A stretch of DNA of 64,000 bases from Hypericum androsaemum. Its lineage: Eukaryota; Streptophyta; Magnoliopsida; Malpighiales; Hypericaceae. Position 1 is the stretch's first letter; the number at the start of each line of letters is the position of its first letter. Of this stretch, positions 59,478 to 64,000 are shown in pieces. The stretch lies in contig OZ023195.1 of the NCBI GenBank assembly GCA_963995505.1, forward strand, positions 5,972,109 through 6,036,108. Reading direction: 5' to 3'. Position numbers and translations under genes: made by a program. The notes under the pieces were generated by a model. That model was not told the DNA's origin, made no database searches, and was given only the letters and a program-made list of their open reading frames with translations.

Positions 59478-59816
59478 TGAAAAGAAATAAGAACTCGTGA
59501 ATGAGCTTCAATGGAGCTCGGTAGAAGCTCGCACTAGCTTGGAGATGGTAAAGGTTCAAAGAGAGAGAAACAAATAAACGAGGTAGTAGTTTTGGTGGGA
59601 GAAAGAATATTCCTTATTTTCACATAATTTCTCTGTACAATAGCTAGCTATCTATTTATACTAACTAAACTTTGTACCTATTTACAAGTAACAAACTAAC
59701 GGGCCTTATGTTGATAGACCAAACTCAGCCCAGTTCAGTCATATAGCCCATCAGGAAATATATCTTCAAGTAGTGCCATAGGTTCCCTTGTATACTGCAA
59801 CTCAATACTACCAGTA
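59478..59816 (-). repeat. 5' LTR of outer Copia, inner part
   Basis: Runs from the primer-binding site border to the insertion point of the inner Copia; the remaining 43 bp lie at 62466-62508. Confidence 0.95.
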
Positions 59817-60198
59817 TTGGGATTTGTCGAGAAGTGGCAATTGGCGGGCGCCATGTAGTTGGCGATCCCCAATAGCCTGTTACAAAAGTTAGGAAAATCG
59901 GGCAACTTGCGATCGCAAGTTAACTAGCGATCGCAAGTCCTCAGCGGCAGAATTTTCCTGTTTTGTTTCGCTCTTATTTTGGACTCTTGACTCGACCTAG
60001 ATAGATTTCTTTTATACTAAGAGTTTGTCTATTATATAAAGATGTGTTATCCTAGGGTTGGTTATGGCTTTGTGACTCGTATCAATCAATAAAAGTTCTC
60101 TTTTTCTCCGTGGACATAGGCATTAGGCCAAACCACATAATCTCTTACGTCCGTATTCTTTGTGCATTTTATTCTCTTGGTTCCTGGATTCCTAACAA
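59817..60198 (+). repeat. 5' LTR of inner Copia
   Basis: 382 bp. TATATAAAGATGTG (about 60034) is TATA-like. Contains the perfect 18-bp palindrome AACTTGCGATCGCAAGTT at 59904-59921 and a second CTAGCGATCGCAAG just after it. Confidence 0.93.
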
Positions 60199-60223
60199 GT
60201 GGTATCAAAGCTAAGGTAAGAGG

Positions 60224-61400
60224 ATGACGGACGGTGCGAAGTTTGCTTTTGTGAAGTTCGATGGATCATCAAATTTTGGGTTATGGCAAAGGCGTGTCAA
60301 GGATCTCCTCGTGCAACAAGGGATGATCATCGCGCTCTCGGAGAAGAAATTCGAGAAGATAGAGGAGCAAGAGTGGAAAGAGATGGGGGCCAAGGCGGTG
60401 GCGACAATTTGCTTATGTTTGGCCGACGATGTCATATATCATATCATGGATGAGGAATCACCAGCTGAGGTATGGAAGAAATTAAAGGCAAGGTATATGT
60501 CTAAGTCTTTGTCGAATAAACTTTATCTTAAGCAAAGATTGACGGGCTCAAGATGAAAGAGGACTCAAATTTGAGCCAACACATTAATGGTTTCAGTCAA
60601 CTTCTGAGCAACTTGAGAAAGGTTGATGTAAAGTTCGAGGAAGAAGACAAGACATTGTTGCTCCTGAATTCCTTACCGGGCTCCTACGAGAATTTGGTTA
60701 CAACCCTAACTTGGGGGAAGGAGTCTCTGGTGTTGGAGGATATCACAAGTGCTTTGCTAGGGTTTCATTAAAGGAGAAAAACTGGCGATGAATGAATGAA
60801 AGACTGGTTGTATGGGGTAGCCATGGTGATCTTAGTGGAGCAAAAGACAGAAAAGGATCCAAGTCAAGGTCAAGGAGGTTTAAAGGAAATTGCTTCAAGT
60901 GCGGAGAAAAATGGCACGTGAAGAAGGATTGTCCTAGAAGAAATCGGGATTGCGAGAGAAAAGGATCGGGTTCCGTGAATGTGGCCTCTTATTCGGACAG
61001 GTCGGATGGTGATTATCTTTATATTTTGTTAGGTCCAAAGTACTCTGATTCCTAGATTTTTTATAGCATTTGTTCCTTTCACATGACGCCCAAGAGAGGG
61101 TGGTCGATACCTACAAGTTCGTTGATTCAGGTATGGTAACTATGGGAGATGTAACTGTTTGTAGAGTCACTGGCATAGGTGATATCTGGATCAAGATGTG
61201 GGATGGTGTCGTGGTGAAGTTGTGTGGGGTTAGGCATATTCTGAAGTTGGAGTGAAATTTGATCTCATTAGGAGCATTGGATTGTAGCGGGTATGGCTAT
61301 AATATTGTAGGCGGGCTAATTTAGTTGGAGAAGGATGCTATGAGGGTGATGAAAGGTGAAAGAGATGCAAGAAATACCTACAAGTTAGTGGGGGCACGGT
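60224..61400 (+). pseudogene. Inner Copia gag and protease remnant
   Basis: Gag begins at ATG 60224, 13 bases after the primer-binding site: FVKFDGSSNFGLWQRRVKDL, then LADDVIYHIMDEESPAEVWK and LSNKLYLKQRL. After a frame break at about 60553 it continues LLLLNSLPGSYENLVTTL. The zinc knuckle CFKCGEKWHVKKDC is at about 60894-60935. Protease-region remnants with SFHMTPKRGW (about 61077) and NLISLGALDCSGY (about 61257) follow with stops. The region 61400-62090 is transcribable but has no recognised domain. Confidence 0.85.
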
Positions 61401-62102
61401 CGTAGGTAGAGTCACATCTTTGGGTTCCGATGGAGAGGGAAAAAGCTCAGGTCATATGAGATTGGTTCGAATGAGGGAGCAAAGGCTTGACATGGATGGT
61501 TTGAGTATAGTTGGGATTCATAGAGATATGGATAGCAAGCTATGGTTATTTCGTGGAGGCATGGTTGGCAAGGAGCCATGGTTATCTCAGAGAAGTATTA
61601 TTAGCTGGGCCCCGCTATAGTTATCTAAAGGGACGTGCACGTCAAAAGTGTTGGGTAGGTTTGGCATTGGGGATGCAAAGCCGTTGGCGACACTACAGGT
61701 GAATTGGGTATCTTACTCAAAGTCGAGCGGTGGAGTTCGTGGCATGTCAAGGATACTACTTGGTGGAACAAAAAGTTTTTCTTTGTATGCTATGGAACGT
61801 AGCATTGGTATGAGGCAAGATGGTCCAACGAAAAAGCAATTCGAGGTTGTGGAGTATGTGGCTGACCAGAAAATAGAGGACGCCTATTGGTCGCAAGGTT
61901 GTTTCAGCAGGTGGACTTGCTAGTTGGGGTTTGATGAAGATTGGAGGGAATAGGCCAAGTAGGCTTAGAAGTTCGAGCTTGGGGGCTGGCTCCAAGTGAG
62001 TGAACAAAAGGTGGTGAGAAAGTGGAGATGATCTTATTGATGGCAAAGTTCGAGTAGAGCTTCATGGTTCTTTCATGGGATGACTTCTCACCAAGGTGGA
62101 GA

Positions 62103-62459
62103 TTGTTAGGATTTGTCAAGAAGTGGAAATTGGCGATCGCCAATAGTCTATTACAGAAGTTGGAAAATTCTGGCAACTTGCGATCGCAAGTTAACTAGCA
62201 ATCGCAAGTCCTCAGCGGTAAAATTTTCCTGTTTTATTTCAGACTTTTGATTTGACCTAGATAGATTTCTTGTACACCAAGGGTTCGTCTATTATATAAA
62301 GACATGTTACCCTAGGGTTGGTTATGGCTTTGTGACTCAGATCCATCAATAAAAGTTATCCTTTCTTCCCGTGAACGTAGACATTAGGTCAAACCACGTA
62401 ATCTCTTGTGTCCGTGTTCTTTGTGCGTTTTGTTCTCTTGGTTGATGAATTCCTAACAA
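62103..62459 (+). repeat. 3' LTR of inner Copia
   Basis: 357 bp, shorter than the 5' LTR by two deletions (about 19 and 10 bp) and with many substitutions. It keeps the same 18-bp palindrome at 62175-62192. Confidence 0.93.
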
Positions 62460-62513
62460 CCAGTAGCCTCTGCATCAGCGTTGTGATCATGATGCTCATG
62501 AGTTAAGAAAGAG

Positions 62514-63360
62514 AGTCAAAAATTTGGGGGTTGAAGTCAAAAGTTTTGTTTCAACCAGATTTTTCTAGAGGATCCGAACGTAAAAAATTGTCTGGTTCGA
62601 CGAGATTTAGGGCGGTTCGACCACTCTCCATTTTTAGAAGAATGAATGATTCATTTCTAAGATTAATTTGTGGTCTGATTGGTCAGACCGGTGGTTAGAC
62701 CATATTTTTTAAAATTATAATTTTTTGCATTTTATTATTGTATGAATTCTATTAGGATTGTAGTAGGGTTGAGTTTTTTTCCCCTATAAATACATATTTG
62801 TATCATTGTAATAGGTGTCACATAAAACAATTGAGAAACCTTAGCCTGGCTTGGCAATAGACATAATTAATTTGACAAATTTGGTTAACAAATTCAAGAT
62901 ATCTTTCGTTTTTGTTCTTTCTTTTCCATCACTTAGGTTTAATTTAACGTATAAGACGAATAGAAATCACTTCAGCCTTTTCGTGTCAGGTGGTCGTATT
63001 CCAATTGGAAGGTTGTTTTCTGAGTCAAATTGCAAAACGTTCAATTTGGTTCAGCTCCTTATTAGATTGCGTGTTAACAAATCCCACAGCTCTTTTCTAA
63101 AGTGCGCATGCATCATGTTGTTTTCGCTTGCATACGCATAGAAGCTGCATCCACTGCGATTTGGGGAGTTTTACTTTTATCACGTACCACATCCACTTCT
63201 TCCAATTTTTGAAGATAATTTTCATATACAAGCCAAATTTAAAGTACATGTCATTTTTCCTACGTTAATTTTTATATATAACCCAAATTTAAAGTACATG
63301 TCAATTTTCCGATGATAATTTTATATACAACCCAAATTTAAGGTACATGTCCTCATTTTT
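62514..63360. other. Spacer, no gene recognised
   Basis: G/T-rich modules TGGTCTGATTGGTCAGACCG (about 62670) resemble CGGTCTGACTGGTCAGATTA near 53810 on the other side of the outer Copia, so the Copia may sit inside an older repeat. Near 63200-63350 a 47-bp unit (ACCCAAATTTAAAGTACATG) is repeated three times. Confidence 0.45.
63215..63352. repeat. ~47-60-bp tandem repeat, 3 copies
   Basis: Units share ATAATTTT(C)ATATACAA, CCCAAATTTAA(A/G)GTACATG and TCATTTTTC/TCAATTTTCC. Confidence 0.75.
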
Positions 63361-63365
63361 TCGGG

Positions 63366-64000
63366 ATAAAAGTGGCGCGAAGCTTATATAATAAATGAGT
63401 TACAGATAAAGAAAAATACATAGTCATAAGACAAGACAACCAAGCATAAAACAAAAGCCCGTCCGATGACAGCAGGGTGGCACAGGGAGGAGCGATGGGC
63501 AGTCAAAAAAGCCAGAAGGCCAACGACTGGGGCGAATTTTTGCCAAAACAAACTTCGGCCAATAACCTCAAGACACTGTCAAGAGGGCATCTGAATGCAT
63601 ACAAGATACACTCAGATGAGAGTCAAGCTAGACTTAAATCGACCGAGACAAAGTTCTCCACCCACAACCACCGAACAGGCAACGAGATCCGAAAGGATCT
63701 CGGATCAGAGCTACTTAATCCAAGCAAAAGTCCATACTACAGCAAAAGCATAAGGAAAGAAAATACTGAGCCAAAAATCCACTAACAGAGGTAGATCTGG
63801 GCACAATAACAAACAACAACAACAACATAGAAAAAAGATACGACGCAAGCAATCAAAAGCAACTATAAGATAAGGAAAAGCATAAAATAAAGCAGTACCA
63901 AACTGGGGGTTGGTCCACAGAGACCAACCCCACCGACCGTCACACAGGACCGCTTCAAGGTGGGCAGGACCACGACGAGCGACGGTGGACAGGCGGACCA
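63366..64000 (-). mobile_element. LINE-like 3' region, copy B (runs off right edge)
   Basis: Matches copy A (45041-45365) over its first 320 bp and then continues to the window end with a GGGTTGGTCCACAGAGACCA segment comparable, inverted, to 29600-29630. On the minus strand the 3' end is GCTTCGCGCCACTTTTATCC plus an A-rich tail. Coding part not in the window. The open frame at 63477-63785 is not a gene. Confidence 0.55.

Larger units (their letters stand above)
59817..62459 (+). mobile_element. Inner Copia derivative (2643 bp) inserted in the outer 5' LTR
   Basis: 5' LTR 59817-60198 and 3' LTR 62103-62459 share the end CCTAACAA; the 3' LTR starts TTGTTAGG. Direct repeats CCAGTA lie at 59811-59816 and 62460-62465, and removal restores the outer LTR. 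Primer-binding site TGGTATCAAAGC at 60200-60211, polypurine tract CCAAGGTGGAGA at 62091-62102. The interior has gag and a protease remnant only; integrase, RT and RNase H are missing, so this is a non-autonomous deletion derivative. Confidence 0.94.
54371..62508 (-). mobile_element. Outer Copia retrotransposon, nearly full length, with exact 5-bp TSD
   Basis: 3' LTR 54371-54753; 5' LTR split into 59478-59816 and 62466-62508 by the inner Copia, together 382 bp against 383 bp. AAGAG duplications lie at 54366-54370 and 62509-62513. Primer-binding site TGGTATCAGAGC at 59466-59477 directly abuts the 5' LTR, and a polypurine tract CCCAACTTGTAGGGGGA lies at 54754-54770. All Copia domains occur in order gag, protease, integrase, RT, RNase H, broken by stops and frame changes. 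LTRs differ by roughly 6-7% by eye. Confidence 0.96.

Noticed and set aside
63477..63785. 102-residue open frame
   Set aside because: Lies within a LINE-like tail; the homologous copy at 45 kb does not keep the frame.
1..64000. CRISPR arrays, bacterial operons, or endogenous viral genes
   Set aside because: None seen; reverse-transcriptase sequences all sit in Copia or Athila-type LTR retrotransposon contexts.

Overview
This is plant nuclear DNA, almost certainly from a eudicot. The genes have several introns with GT..AG borders and plant-only families. The long AT-rich spacers are filled with plant transposons: Copia, Athila-type Ty3, Cassandra TRIM, Mutator-like (MULE), hAT, tRNA-derived SINEs and LINE tails. 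I cannot name the species from sequence alone.

Four host genes are supported, all on the minus strand: exon 1 of a SUC3/SUT2-type sucrose transporter running off the left edge (155-415); a four-exon BPA1-like RRM protein (2217-3458) whose intron 2 lacks an AG acceptor; a two-exon PRE/KIDARI-type atypical bHLH (13431-14136); and an eight-exon secretory-pathway cyclophilin of the CYP23 type (32970-34986). They have no evident shared pathway.

The rest is layered transposon history. 4.5-8.1 kb holds a large inverted-repeat structure with a 758-bp hAT element inside one arm. 15.4-18.4 kb is a tandem Cassandra array (four LTRs carrying 5S rRNA-derived sequence, three internal domains, one outer 5-bp target duplication) with a 1.5-kb solo LTR inserted in its last LTR. 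20.9-29.0 kb appears to be a MULE split by a decayed Athila-type element with an env-like ORF. 29.7-30.3 kb is a near-perfect hairpin MULE inside a LINE tail. 35.6-36.5 kb and 43.7-44.9 kb are Pack-MULEs that captured a class III peroxidase exon and a VQ-motif (MKS1-like) gene fragment; the second later received a SINE. 47.3-49.5 kb is a larger MULE keeping a MuDR-type N-terminal fragment. 50.6-53.5 kb is an internally deleted Copia. 54.4-62.5 kb is a decayed but nearly full-length Copia whose 5' LTR was split by a second, oppositely oriented Copia derivative.

Many insertions have exact target duplications (5 bp for LTR elements, 8 bp for hAT, 9 bp for MULE), so their boundaries are base-level calls. 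The most unusual points are the multimeric Cassandra, the two gene-capturing MULEs, the non-AG splice acceptor, and an apparent age inversion between the nested Copia elements.
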